Shown: positions 34,500 through 43,207 of the stretch, piece by piece
How the letters are laid out: each line of letters starts with the position of its first letter
Position numbering within the stretch: the stretch's first letter is position 1
Assembly (NCBI RefSeq): GCF_001861355.1
Contig: NZ_MASN01000029.1
Coordinates: 124,001-188,000 of the forward strand
DNA length: 64,000 bases
Direction of reading: 5' to 3'
Source of the DNA: Natrialba sp. SSL1
GTDB lineage: Archaea > Halobacteriota > Halobacteria > Halobacteriales > Natrialbaceae
Notes under the pieces: model-generated
The model's input: only the letters and a program-made list of their open reading frames with translations
Databases searched by the model: none
Told to the model about the DNA's origin: nothing
Position numbers and translations under genes: made by a program

Positions 34500-35832
34500 T
34501 CGTGGGCCGTCGGATGAGCGGTGTAAAAACGACGAGGTCGAGGACGACCCAGTAACCGAAGCGTTCGACGCTCGCGAGACGAGCCGAACGCGCTGGATCG
34601 GCCTGGTCAGGCTCTCGGTTGCCCGGCTGTGGCGGCGGGCGACGAAGACGACCTCGGGCCGGATCGTCGCGACGCTCGCCGCCGTCGCGATGACCGTTGC
34701 GTTGCTCGTGCTCGTAACCGGTATCGCGCTCGCGCTCGCCGACGGCGGCACGACGAGCGAGAACGATGCCACCGCCCAGATCGTGCCCGAGTCGGCAGAC
34801 CTCCTTGCCTCCGTCAACGGTGTCGAAGGGGCCCGACTGGGGGAATCCAACGAGCGCGCGGCCACCATCCGCGAGGAACCCGGCGTCGACCACGCGAGCC
34901 CGGTTCTCATCGAACCGGTACGACTCGAACACGACGGCGGCGAGGACAATCCCCAGACCGTCCTCCTCGTCGGCGTCGTCCCAGACGACGAACCTCGGAC
35001 CGTCGCCGGCCTCTCGACGGGGGCACTCGAGTCCGGTGACCCACACTACGCGGATGGTTCCTACACCGGGCCACAACACGGCGAGATCGTCCTCTCGAGT
35101 GCCGCAGCCGACCGCCTCGACGCAACCCAGGACGACGACCTCGCCGTCTCGAGTTCGCAGTTCGAGGCGATGGGCGTCGAGAGTCCGGCGATAACGGTCA
35201 CGGCCGTCGAGGAGTCCGCCGGTGAGGGTGGCGACGAGGACACCCCCGTCGCGCTCGTCCACCTGAGCGAGCTCCAGACGTTCGCCGGCGCGAACGAGGG
35301 CGAACTCGCGGATCAGGTGCTCGTCTGGGGCGACGACGACGCCGCGACGGCCGCCGCGAACGGGGCCTACCCCGACGAAACCGTCGACGCACCAGACACC
35401 ACCCACCCGTCGCTCCTGTTCGACGACGGACTGGCGTTCGTCACCAGCGCGCTCGCGCTGCTCGTCGGCGTCACCATCTGCGCCGCCTTCGTCGCGACGA
35501 CCGCCGGCATGACCGTCAACGAAGATCGGCGTATGCTCGCCGTACTCGAGTCCGTCGGCTTTCCGACCCACAGCCGCCTCGCGGTCGTCGCGATTTCGAC
35601 GCAGGTGTTGACGCTGTGCGGGGCGGTGCTTGGCGGCGTGCTCGGGATCCTAGCGATTCACGGCGTTAACAGTGCTGCGGCCGCGGGCGGCGCGCCGGGT
35701 GCCGTCGCGCAGGCGCACCCGCTGTTCGTCCCCTACGCCGTCATCATCGCGTTCATCGCTGGGCTGATCGCGATTCCGTACCCGCTCGTCGTTGCGGCCC
35801 GCACATCTGTGCTCGCGGAGGTGAGCCGCTAA
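34489..35832 (+). CDS. FtsX-like ABC permease, first subunit
   Basis: A 447-residue MacB/FtsX-type permease: one membrane helix at about 65-90, a large extracellular acidic region, then three helices, with the typical EDRRMLAVLESVGFP coupling helix. ATG at 34489 is chosen because it overlaps the ATPase stop, as usual in such operons. Substrate unknown. Confidence 0.85.
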   Translation: MVGSRGPSDERCKNDEVEDDPVTEAFDARETSRTRWIGLVRLSVARLWRRATKTTSGRIVATLAAVAMTVALLVLVTGIALALADGGTTSENDATAQIVPESADLLASVNGVEGARLGESNERAATIREEPGVDHASPVLIEPVRLEHDGGEDNPQTVLLVGVVPDDEPRTVAGLSTGALESGDPHYADGSYTGPQHGEIVLSSAAADRLDATQDDDLAVSSSQFEAMGVESPAITVTAVEESAGEGGDEDTPVALVHLSELQTFAGANEGELADQVLVWGDDDAATAAANGAYPDETVDAPDTTHPSLLFDDGLAFVTSALALLVGVTICAAFVATTAGMTVNEDRRMLAVLESVGFPTHSRLAVVAISTQVLTLCGAVLGGVLGILAIHGVNSAAAAGGAPGAVAQAHPLFVPYAVIIAFIAGLIAIPYPLVVAARTSVLAEVSR

Positions 35833-37064
35833 TGGGACTGCTCTCGCCGTTCGTCCGGACGCGGGCCGTCATCGGTATCGCGCTTGCACAGCTGCGGCGG
35901 TCGCCCGGGAGAACCGTCCTCGCCGTGCTCGCGGTTACTCTCTCGGTGCTCGCGATCACCCTGCTCGCGAGTCTCGGCGTCGGCGTCGTCGAGGTCGGGG
36001 AAACCGGACTGGACAACGCCGACCGGGACATCTGGGTCTCCAGCGATCCAGTCGATCCGTCCGCGAACGGGGCCGAGAACCCGATCCCCGACGCACACGG
36101 CACGTCCGCCGCGCTCACTGAACGCGACGATATCAGTTCGGCCGCGCCGCTCGCGATGCACCAGGTGTACGTCGGGACAGAGCCGGACCAACTCGAGCGC
36201 ACCACGACGGTCGGCGTCCAGGAGACACACGACGGCTTCGACTTCGAGGCCGGTTCAGGGTTCGATCGAGCCGAACTGCCGGACGAAGGTGAACGACCGA
36301 CTGAGCCACAGACTGCCGAAATCGTTCTCGATCCGCAGGTTGCGGAGGACGCCGGCGCAGACGTCGGCGACACGGTCTACGTCGGGACGAGTCGCCAGAC
36401 CGCGCCGGAGTACGAGTTCACCGTGGTCGGCATCGCCTCTTACTACTCGCAGTTCCTCGGGACGCCCGCGGCGACCGTGCCGCTGCCGGACCTGCAGATC
36501 GTTGCCGGGACGACGGGAACGGACCGCGCGACGTTCATCACCGCCGACGTAGAGGACGGGGCCGACCAGGAAGCCGTCCGCGACGACCTGGCGACCGAGT
36601 ACCCCGAGTACGACGTGCGGACCAGCGACGAACAGATCGAAGCGATGGTCGCCGAACAGCCGCTCGTCCTCGCAAGCGGGATGACGCTGGTCGGTCTGGC
36701 CGTCGTCGGCGGCTCGGTGCTCACTATCAACCTGTTCGCGCTCATGGTCACCCAGCAGCGCCGCGAGCTCGCCGCACTCCGGGCTATCGGCCTCTCTCGC
36801 GGACTGCTCTCGGGGATGATTGCCGTACAGGGGCTCGTCATCGGCCTGCTCGGCGGTATCGTCGGCGTCGCCGCGACGCCGCTGCTCGCGGACGGACTGA
36901 ACCGCGTCGCGCTCTCGCTGGTCGGCTTCGAAAATCTGCTTCGAACGCCCGTCGAGGTCTACGTCGCCGGCTTCGCGCTCGCGCTCATCGTCGGTACCGT
37001 CGTCGCCGGCATCACCGGATGGCGCGTCGGGCGCACGCTGAAACTCGAGCATCTCGAGCAGTGA
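35832..37064 (+). CDS. FtsX-like ABC permease, second subunit
   Basis: A 410-residue permease with the same layout: a first helix near 28-48, an extracellular MacB-PCD-like domain, then three helices with QQRRELAALRAIGLSR as coupling helix. Its ATG overlaps the stop of the first permease (TAATG). Two different permeases with one ATPase suggest a heterodimeric exporter. Confidence 0.88.
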   Translation: MGLLSPFVRTRAVIGIALAQLRRSPGRTVLAVLAVTLSVLAITLLASLGVGVVEVGETGLDNADRDIWVSSDPVDPSANGAENPIPDAHGTSAALTERDDISSAAPLAMHQVYVGTEPDQLERTTTVGVQETHDGFDFEAGSGFDRAELPDEGERPTEPQTAEIVLDPQVAEDAGADVGDTVYVGTSRQTAPEYEFTVVGIASYYSQFLGTPAATVPLPDLQIVAGTTGTDRATFITADVEDGADQEAVRDDLATEYPEYDVRTSDEQIEAMVAEQPLVLASGMTLVGLAVVGGSVLTINLFALMVTQQRRELAALRAIGLSRGLLSGMIAVQGLVIGLLGGIVGVAATPLLADGLNRVALSLVGFENLLRTPVEVYVAGFALALIVGTVVAGITGWRVGRTLKLEHLEQ

Positions 37065-37094
37065 GTGTCGTCCAATCAGCGCGGTAGAGACCGC

Positions 37095-37736
37095 TTACTC
37101 CCACTCGATCCGAAAGACCTCCGCCGCGAGTTCCTCGCTCTCCGAGGTATGGAACTCGAAGCGGCGCTCGATCGGGAACGCCGCCCGAAACGCGTGGGTT
37201 ACCGTCCCGCCCTCGTCGGCCGCGTAGGACTCGACGAACTCCTGGCTCCCCTCGTTGTGAATCGTGTAGGAGACCGCCGCGACCGAGCGCGCCGCCTCGA
37301 GAAACTCCCGATCTGCGTGGCGATTACCGCGCTGTGCGCCGAACGGCGGGTTCGAGAGCACGGTTGCAGGTTGTGTAGAACGAGAGAACGAGAGCGGAAG
37401 CGATCGGCGCGAGGCATCGGCCCGAATCCAGTCCGTCTGTGAATCCACCCCGACGCGCGCCGCGTTCTCCCAGGCGAGCGCAAGTGCGTCGGGGTCGAGA
37501 TCGACACCGAGAACTTGCTCGGCACCGGCAAGTGCCGCGGCAGTTGCCAGCATCCCGGTTCCGGTACCGAGATCCACCACCGGCCGCTCGAGATCGTCCT
37601 GTAATCCGGCCAGATGCGCAATGTGGGCCGCGATCTCCGGCGGCGTGAGATACTGCTCTAACGATGGCGACGGCGCTTCAAAATCAGCGATCGACTCGAG
37701 TTCGCGCGCGAGCGTCCGCCGGGAACGACCTGCCAT
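37095..37736 (-). CDS. METTL5-like class I methyltransferase
   Basis: A 213-residue SAM-dependent methyltransferase with motif I VVDLGTGTGML and the catalytic SNPPFGAQ motif that marks N6-adenine/amino-group methyltransferases. The EQYLTPPEIAAHIAH N-terminus and length fit the METTL5 archaeal family, whose eukaryotic member methylates 18S rRNA. The target here is inference. Start codons are separated from the next minus gene by 9 bp. Confidence 0.85.
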   Translation of the reverse strand: MAGRSRRTLARELESIADFEAPSPSLEQYLTPPEIAAHIAHLAGLQDDLERPVVDLGTGTGMLATAAALAGAEQVLGVDLDPDALALAWENAARVGVDSQTDWIRADASRRSLPLSFSRSTQPATVLSNPPFGAQRGNRHADREFLEAARSVAAVSYTIHNEGSQEFVESYAADEGGTVTHAFRAAFPIERRFEFHTSESEELAAEVFRIEWE

Positions 37737-37745
37737 GCGGACAGC

Positions 37746-38165
37746 TCAGTCGTCGAGCGTGAAGGAACCCTCGGACCCGTTCTCGTGGTCGAGGTCGAAG
37801 ACGAGGCCCTCGCGCTCGGCGCGTTCGGCGCAGGCGGCGAGAGCGGGACGGACCTTCTCCGGGTTCGCAACGTCGTCGATGGCGACCGTGACGGTTCCTG
37901 CACCGAGGAACGACGCGGCGCGGACGTAGTCGCGGACGCGATTGATTTCGTCCTGGGTCGCGAGCGAGCAGTCCTCGTCGAAGCAGGCCTCAACCGTTAG
38001 CTCGACGGGCGAGACGCCTTCCGCAGCGAACTCGCGCTTGAGATCACGGAGGTGGCCGGGCGCGGTGGACTCGAGTGCACTGGCCTCGACGGAGACGGGG
38101 GTAACGTCGGCTGGTCGACAACAGTCGATCGTCGGTGAGTGGTCGGCGGACGAGGTGGTGCTCAT
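37746..38165 (-). CDS. Conserved acidic protein of unknown function
   Basis: A 139-residue protein with several cysteines in the first half (CCRP near 16, a CFDEDC pair near 63-68). An alpha/beta pattern follows: helix, TVTVAIDDV strand, helix, VFDLDHE strand. I do not recognise the fold by name. A GTATGCG element about 25 nt upstream on the minus strand supports ATG 38165 over an in-frame start at 38192. It probably shares a transcript with the methyltransferase 9 bp downstream. Confidence 0.65.
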   Translation of the reverse strand: MSTTSSADHSPTIDCCRPADVTPVSVEASALESTAPGHLRDLKREFAAEGVSPVELTVEACFDEDCSLATQDEINRVRDYVRAASFLGAGTVTVAIDDVANPEKVRPALAACAERAEREGLVFDLDHENGSEGSFTLDD

Positions 38166-38329
38166 ACAACCACATACATGAGTCGCATACAAAAACCTTT
38201 GTAAATGCTCAGTAGTAATATGCGGGTGGCAGTAGGTCGCGATTTCGGCGCTGCAGCCGGATCGGCACTTCGTGACGGGAATCAGGAAAGTTCGAATAGA
38301 GTTAAGGAGTGGCCGTGAGAGTAATCAGT

Positions 38330-38497
38330 ATGGAGTGTCCACGGTGTCAGGGCTCGCTCGAAGAACTCTCGCTGGGGGAGGTGTCGACCGTCTCCTGTCC
38401 ACACTGTTCGTACGCGGATATTCCGGTCGAGCACGAGCGCCCACCCGAGGAGCGTGAATCCTGGCGCGACGCGTTCAACCGATTTTACGACGGGTGA
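38330..38497 (+). CDS. 55-residue zinc-ribbon protein
   Basis: Two CxxC knuckles (CPRC and CPHC) about 25 residues apart, followed by an acidic helix ending FNRFYDG. ATG at 38330 is preferred to an in-frame GTG at 38309 because the zinc ribbon begins right there and an AGTTAA element sits about 25-30 nt upstream. Similar one-ribbon proteins are frequent in haloarchaea and usually uncharacterised. Confidence 0.7.
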   Translation: MECPRCQGSLEELSLGEVSTVSCPHCSYADIPVEHERPPEERESWRDAFNRFYDG

Positions 38498-38680
38498 GCG
38501 GTTCTGGCAGTTCTGACGGTCCTGCACTCGAGTGACATCACAAGCACCGAGAGCTGGGGTGCCGTCGAATGCGAACTGTACCCAGCGCTGTGACCTATCC
38601 CAGCCGCTCAAACTGGCAGTGCAGCGCCGATCGACAGGACGCGCGAAAAATCAGGTCGACGTTCGAAACGACGCCCCGGC

Positions 38681-39706
38681 TTACTCGTTTGCGGCTGCGG
38701 CTTCTGCTTCGTCGTCGTCGTGGTCGATGTCTTCGTCCGAGCGGGCTGCGACGAGGCCACCACGGGCCACGCTGTACAGCGGCTCGTTCGCGTGCGTCAC
38801 GTCGCTGATCGAGAACGGGATGCTCGCGTCCTCGAGGTGGTCACGGAACAGCGCCTCGAAGCCGCTCGGGCTCGAGGTACCGCCGGTGACGACGACGGGG
38901 ACGTCGAGACCTTCCTCGACGTCTTCCTCGTCGACTTCGGAGACGATGTTGTCGATGACGTAGTCGAGCAGGTTCTCGTAGTAGATCGAAAGCGCGCCCT
39001 CGACGCCGCCGACGTCCGTCGTGAAGTCCAATTCGAAGTCGTCCTCCTTGATGGAAGTGACCTTGTCGACGGGCGTGCCCGTCGCGCGGGCGGCCTGCTC
39101 GTCGACCCAGTCGCCACCGCGGGCGACGGAGAACTTCATGACGGGGACCGCGTAGTAGGACAGACAGACGTTCGTCATGCCGGCACCGAAGGAGATGCCC
39201 AGTCCGGTGAAGTTGTTGTCCGCGAGTTCGCTGTAGATGACGGACATCCCCTCGTTGATCGGTTCGGAGTCGTATCCCATGTCGTCTAAGAACGACTCGA
39301 TCGTCTTCTGGTGGTACAGCGTCGAGAGATCCGAGTCGATCGGATCGGCCGGCGAGGAGAAGTACAGCTTCTCGTCAGGGTAGGCCGGCTCGCCGACGAC
39401 CTGTTCGATGATGAGCTTCATCATCGGGATCGCGCTCTGCTCGTCGTTCGAGAGGATCCCGTGTTTCATCGGGCGGCGGGTCTCCTTGTTGAAGATGTTT
39501 GCAAAGTTCAGGGCGTCGTCGCCGACGACGTACACCTTGTCGTCCTTGCGGATGTGCAGGACTTCGCTCCGCGAGAGCATCTGCTCGGCCATATCCGAGT
39601 ACTCGATCTCTACGAAGGAGTTACGCTGTTGCACGAATACCGTGTCGTTCCCATCCTGTTGTGCAGACAGAATGTTCATGGTTCCGACGTCTAGGCCTTT
39701 CGCCAT
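38681..39706 (-). CDS. Actin-like ATPase, probable salactin orthologue
   Basis: A 341-residue actin/Hsp70-fold protein. N-terminal KGLDVGTMN is the phosphate-1 motif, [13 protein letters not shown] the phosphate-2 motif, and [12 protein letters not shown] the adenosine motif. The sequence, length and N-terminus match my memory of salactin of Halobacterium salinarum, a polymer-forming actin homologue; alternatively it is another MreB/ParM-like protein. The C-terminus is a short acidic tail. It has its own strong palindromic promoter and lies downstream of a membrane protein gene on the same strand. Confidence 0.8.
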   Translation of the reverse strand: MAKGLDVGTMNILSAQQDGNDTVFVQQRNSFVEIEYSDMAEQMLSRSEVLHIRKDDKVYVVGDDALNFANIFNKETRRPMKHGILSNDEQSAIPMMKLIIEQVVGEPAYPDEKLYFSSPADPIDSDLSTLYHQKTIESFLDDMGYDSEPINEGMSVIYSELADNNFTGLGISFGAGMTNVCLSYYAVPVMKFSVARGGDWVDEQAARATGTPVDKVTSIKEDDFELDFTTDVGGVEGALSIYYENLLDYVIDNIVSEVDEEDVEEGLDVPVVVTGGTSSPSGFEALFRDHLEDASIPFSISDVTHANEPLYSVARGGLVAARSDEDIDHDDDEAEAAAANE

Positions 39707-39724
39707 GGTTGGGCAAGGCGGCCG

Positions 39725-39741
39725 ATAGATTATAAATCTAT
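39725..39741. promoter_or_regulatory. Perfect palindrome covering the TATA box of the actin-like gene
   Basis: ATAGATTATAAATCTAT is perfectly palindromic except for its centre and contains the minus-strand TTTATAA box. Its centre is 27 nt before the ATG, so the mRNA is leaderless and anything bound there would block TBP. Confidence 0.6.
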
Positions 39742-39801
39742 GTACCTAAAACCTACAGACCGAGATTCACAAAGAATTTAGTGTTAGAACGCTCGACACG
39801 C

Positions 39802-40743
39802 CTATTCTCGTCGAACGACGGACCGAATCCGTTCAAGTAGTGCGGTGAACGGGGACAGCAGCCGATCGCTGGACCGGCTTCCACCCGCGGCTTCGGTCGC
39901 GCTCTCGGTTTCCGCCTGCCGCTGCTCGCGCAGTTCCTTCAGCTTCGCCGTCTGATCGTCGACCGTCGATTCCGAGGTCGTCGTCTTCGTCTCGCCACCT
40001 TTCAGTCCTTTGAGGCCTTCGACCTGTGCGTCGACGCCGGTCGAGCGCGTTTTCTTCGTTCCCGCATCGGTGTCGACGGAGACGCTATCGAACTGATCCT
40101 CGGAGAAACTCAGGCGCTTATGTTCGGTCTTCTCGACGCCACCCCAGGAGAGTTCGACGCCGTCCATCGCCTCGTCGATGTCGCGTTCGATGTCCGCGTC
40201 CGTGTACTCGGGGCCAGTCTCTTCGTCTTCCTCATCTTTACCCACCTCGACCGTCTCGACCTGGCGCGCCAACTCGAGATAGTGCGCGACGAGTGCGGCC
40301 CCCGTCGAAGCGGTGATCCCGGCGAGTCCAACCGCGTAGGTCGCCGTTACCTCGACGGTGTAGTCGGTTTCACCCATGAAGTTCCAACTGTCGGGGTAGG
40401 CGTACAGGAACCCGACCGTTGCGACGACGGTAATCGCCGCGCCGGTAACTGAGACGCCGATAACGCGGCGATCTGCGGGTAAGAGGACGACGACGCCGAG
40501 GATCATCGCCGGAAGCGAGAGCATCCCGAGCGCGTACGCCGGTTGGACCCACATAAAGTACGCCGCGTCTGCTCTGCTGAACGTGCTGCTCCAGAGAAAG
40601 AGCACTAGTGCGACCACCGCCAGGCCGATCCCACCCAGGAACAGACCGAACCCGAGATAGACGTCAGTCCGGTTCTCGGGTTCGCCGATATACCGGCGGT
40701 AGAGGTCGAAGAGATAGCCGTCTGTAGACCGTTCCGCTGCCAT
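39802..40743 (-). CDS. Four-helix membrane protein with charged cytoplasmic tail
   Basis: A 313-residue protein. Residues 28-160 contain four or five membrane helices. Residues 165-313 form a highly charged, partly helical soluble tail with a KLKELREQRQAE coil and Gly-Lys-rich stretches. No transport or enzyme motif is seen. ATG at 40743 is preferred to an upstream in-frame GTG. It lies 95 bp upstream of the actin-like gene, so it might anchor or regulate that filament; that is inference. Confidence 0.7.
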   Translation of the reverse strand: MAAERSTDGYLFDLYRRYIGEPENRTDVYLGFGLFLGGIGLAVVALVLFLWSSTFSRADAAYFMWVQPAYALGMLSLPAMILGVVVLLPADRRVIGVSVTGAAITVVATVGFLYAYPDSWNFMGETDYTVEVTATYAVGLAGITASTGAALVAHYLELARQVETVEVGKDEEDEETGPEYTDADIERDIDEAMDGVELSWGGVEKTEHKRLSFSEDQFDSVSVDTDAGTKKTRSTGVDAQVEGLKGLKGGETKTTTSESTVDDQTAKLKELREQRQAETESATEAAGGSRSSDRLLSPFTALLERIRSVVRRE

Positions 40744-40922
40744 TACCACCCCGTTTAGACTCCAGTACTATGACTGTTGGGTCGGGTTCGAAGAAAGGAC
40801 AGTTCGGATGGAGACACAGTTTGGGCGGGGACAGGGACAGGTCATAGTGCGGACGGGCAACTCGAGTACGCTTCGCTCGCGCCACCCCGAACTGACCGAC
40901 GAGTGCCGGCACCGGCGAGCAC

Positions 40923-40967
40923 CCGTGTCCGAGACACGGTGACACGGAGAAGCGCCGCCGTTATACG
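40923..40967 (+). promoter_or_regulatory. dph2 promoter: inverted repeat plus TATA box
   Basis: CCGTGTC-CGA-GACACGG is a perfect seven-base inverted repeat at 40923-40939, with another GACACGG copy at 40941-40947. A TATA box TTATACG is at 40961-40967, 23-29 nt before the dph2 ATG. Confidence 0.45.
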
Positions 40968-40989
40968 TTCGTGGCCGTTAGGACGGCCA

Positions 40990-42051
40990 ATGAGTCAGGA
41001 GTCGGAGTCAGAGTCGAACTACACCGAAGGGGACCTTCGGAACACCGGAATGCAGCTCAAGCACGACCGCGAGTGGGACTACGAACTCGATCGGATCATC
41101 GACGCCATTGAGGAACGCGACGCCGAGAAGGTCGGCCTGCAGTTCCCCGAGGGCCTCAAACGCCGCGGCCCCTCCGTCGCCGACGACCTGCGCGAACTCG
41201 CCGACGACGACGTGACGTTCATGCTCTCGGGCCAGCCCTGCTACGGTGCCTGTGACTTGGACACCTACCTGATGAAACGTACCGACGTGTTCGTCCACTT
41301 CGGCCACTCGCCGATGAAGAACACGGACAAGGTCATCTACGTCCCGCTGTTCTCGAACGTCGAAGTGCTCCCGATTATGGAGGAGGCACTCGAGACGCTC
41401 GAGGATCCCGAGGAGACCGAGGGCGTTGGCCTCGTGACGACGGCCCAGCACATGAACCGCTACGAGGAGATGTCTGCGTTCCTCGAGGAACACGGCTACG
41501 AGGTTCACAGCCGCCGTGGCGACGACCGACTCACTCACGAGGGACAGGTTCTGGGCTGCAACTACGCGAGCGCGGACGTGCCCGCAGACCAGGTGCTCTA
41601 CGTCGGCGGCGGGAAGTTCCACCCGCTTGGCCTGGCCATGGAACACCCCGACAAGCACGTCGTTATCGGTGACCCGGTCAACAACGTCGTCACCGTCGCG
41701 GACACGGAGAAGTTCATGAAGCAGCGCTACGCCTCGGTTCACAAGGCGATGGACGCCCAGAAGTGGGGCGTCATCTTCTGTACCAAGATCGGTCAGGGTC
41801 GCTGGGATCAGGCCCAACAGATACTCGAGGATAACGACGACGCCTACCTCATCACGATGGACGAAGTTACCCCCGACCGGCTCCGGAACTTCGACATGGA
41901 CGCGTTCGTCAATACGGGCTGTCCGCGGATCACGACCGACGACGGCCCGCAGTTCCATAAGCCGATGCTTACGCCCGGTGAGTACGAGATTGCCGTTGGG
42001 AACAAGCCACTCGACCAACTCTCGTTCGACACGTTCCACGGGACCTGGTAG
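40990..42051 (+). CDS. dph2: Diphthamide biosynthesis enzyme Dph2
   Basis: A 353-residue non-canonical radical-SAM enzyme that transfers the aminocarboxypropyl group of SAM to a histidine of elongation factor 2. The widely spaced cluster cysteines are in GQPCYGAC (Cys84/Cys88), LGCNY (Cys190) and NTGCPRI (Cys311). The ATG at 40990 fits a leaderless start. The first 12 residues are Ser/Glu-rich. Confidence 0.95.
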   Translation: MSQESESESNYTEGDLRNTGMQLKHDREWDYELDRIIDAIEERDAEKVGLQFPEGLKRRGPSVADDLRELADDDVTFMLSGQPCYGACDLDTYLMKRTDVFVHFGHSPMKNTDKVIYVPLFSNVEVLPIMEEALETLEDPEETEGVGLVTTAQHMNRYEEMSAFLEEHGYEVHSRRGDDRLTHEGQVLGCNYASADVPADQVLYVGGGKFHPLGLAMEHPDKHVVIGDPVNNVVTVADTEKFMKQRYASVHKAMDAQKWGVIFCTKIGQGRWDQAQQILEDNDDAYLITMDEVTPDRLRNFDMDAFVNTGCPRITTDDGPQFHKPMLTPGEYEIAVGNKPLDQLSFDTFHGTW

Positions 42052-42226
42052 TCACTGCGGTTCTGGCGCTCCGCTTCGGCTCCGCTTCTTCTCGATCTGA
42101 CTGCCAGAGCTGCTGACGTGCCGACTGTTCAACGGTCCAACGGTCCAACGTGCTGACTCCCCCAGCAGCGCAGTCGCCACCGACGACACAGTAACACTTA
42201 CCCAACCAGTCCGCCCATCAGCAACT

Positions 42227-43066
42227 ATGATCCAGAGCGACTGGGGAGACTGGCTCGTGCGTGACGTCGAAGACGCCTCGCCGGACGGCGTCTCTATCTG
42301 GTATCTCGGCTGTAACGGCTTCATCCTCAAGGGGAGTGACGAGACGACGATCTACATCGATCCGTACGTCGGACTCGGCGATCCGCCGCGGACGGTCCGG
42401 ATGATCCCCGTCCCGTTCGATCCCGAGGATGTCAACGAAGCCGACGCAGTTCTCGCGACGCACGAACACACCGATCACGTCCACGGTCGGAGTCAGGCAC
42501 CGATTCTCGAGAATACGGACGCGACGTTCTACGCACCCGACGACAGCCTCGCGGTCGCGCGCGAAGAGGAATCCTGGACCGATGAGTGGGACGTGAGCGA
42601 CGACCAGTTCACCGAGATCAGCGAGGGCGACACCGTCGAGGTCGGCGAGTTCACTATCAATGTCGAAGTGGCGAACGACCCCGACGCGAGCCACCCCGTG
42701 AGCTACGTCATCGAACACGACGCCGGCACGTTCTTCCACGGCGGCGACACCAAGCCCAGCGACGAGTTCGACCGCATCGGCACGGCGTACGACATCGATC
42801 TGGGCGTGCTCGCGTTCGGTACCGTCGGTCAGATTCCCGACAAGGAAACCCGCGAACCGAAGCGGACGCGCTGGTACAACGACGAAAATCAGATCGTCGA
42901 GGCCGCTGCCGCGCTCGAACTCGACCGGCTCGCGCCGAGCCACTGGGACATGTGGAAGGGGCTCACCTCGGATCCGAAAGTGCTCCACCACCACGCACAG
43001 AGCTTCGAGTACCCACAACGGCTCGATATCATCGAAATCGGCGACCGGATCGAACTCGAGTCGTAG
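42227..43066 (+). CDS. MBL-fold metallo-hydrolase, UlaG-like
   Basis: A 279-residue metallo-beta-lactamase-fold protein with the metal motif HEHTDH at 79-84, a later YVIEHDAGTFFHGGDTK (metal Asp), and SHWDMW. It most resembles UlaG-type lactonases/phosphodiesterases. Substrate unknown. It follows dph2 with a 175-bp gap and an AACACTTACCC TATA-like element. Confidence 0.85.
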   Translation: MIQSDWGDWLVRDVEDASPDGVSIWYLGCNGFILKGSDETTIYIDPYVGLGDPPRTVRMIPVPFDPEDVNEADAVLATHEHTDHVHGRSQAPILENTDATFYAPDDSLAVAREEESWTDEWDVSDDQFTEISEGDTVEVGEFTINVEVANDPDASHPVSYVIEHDAGTFFHGGDTKPSDEFDRIGTAYDIDLGVLAFGTVGQIPDKETREPKRTRWYNDENQIVEAAAALELDRLAPSHWDMWKGLTSDPKVLHHHAQSFEYPQRLDIIEIGDRIELES

Positions 43067-43207
43067 CGACTGATCGCAGTACCCGCTGCGCTTACTGTTG
43101 GAATCTGACATCGTCAGTTCGGATATGACGAGCCGCCGCTGCAGAAACGACTGGATCGCCATGACTGTCCGTATCATTTATAGTAATGGTCTAGTAACGT
43201 TGGTCCC

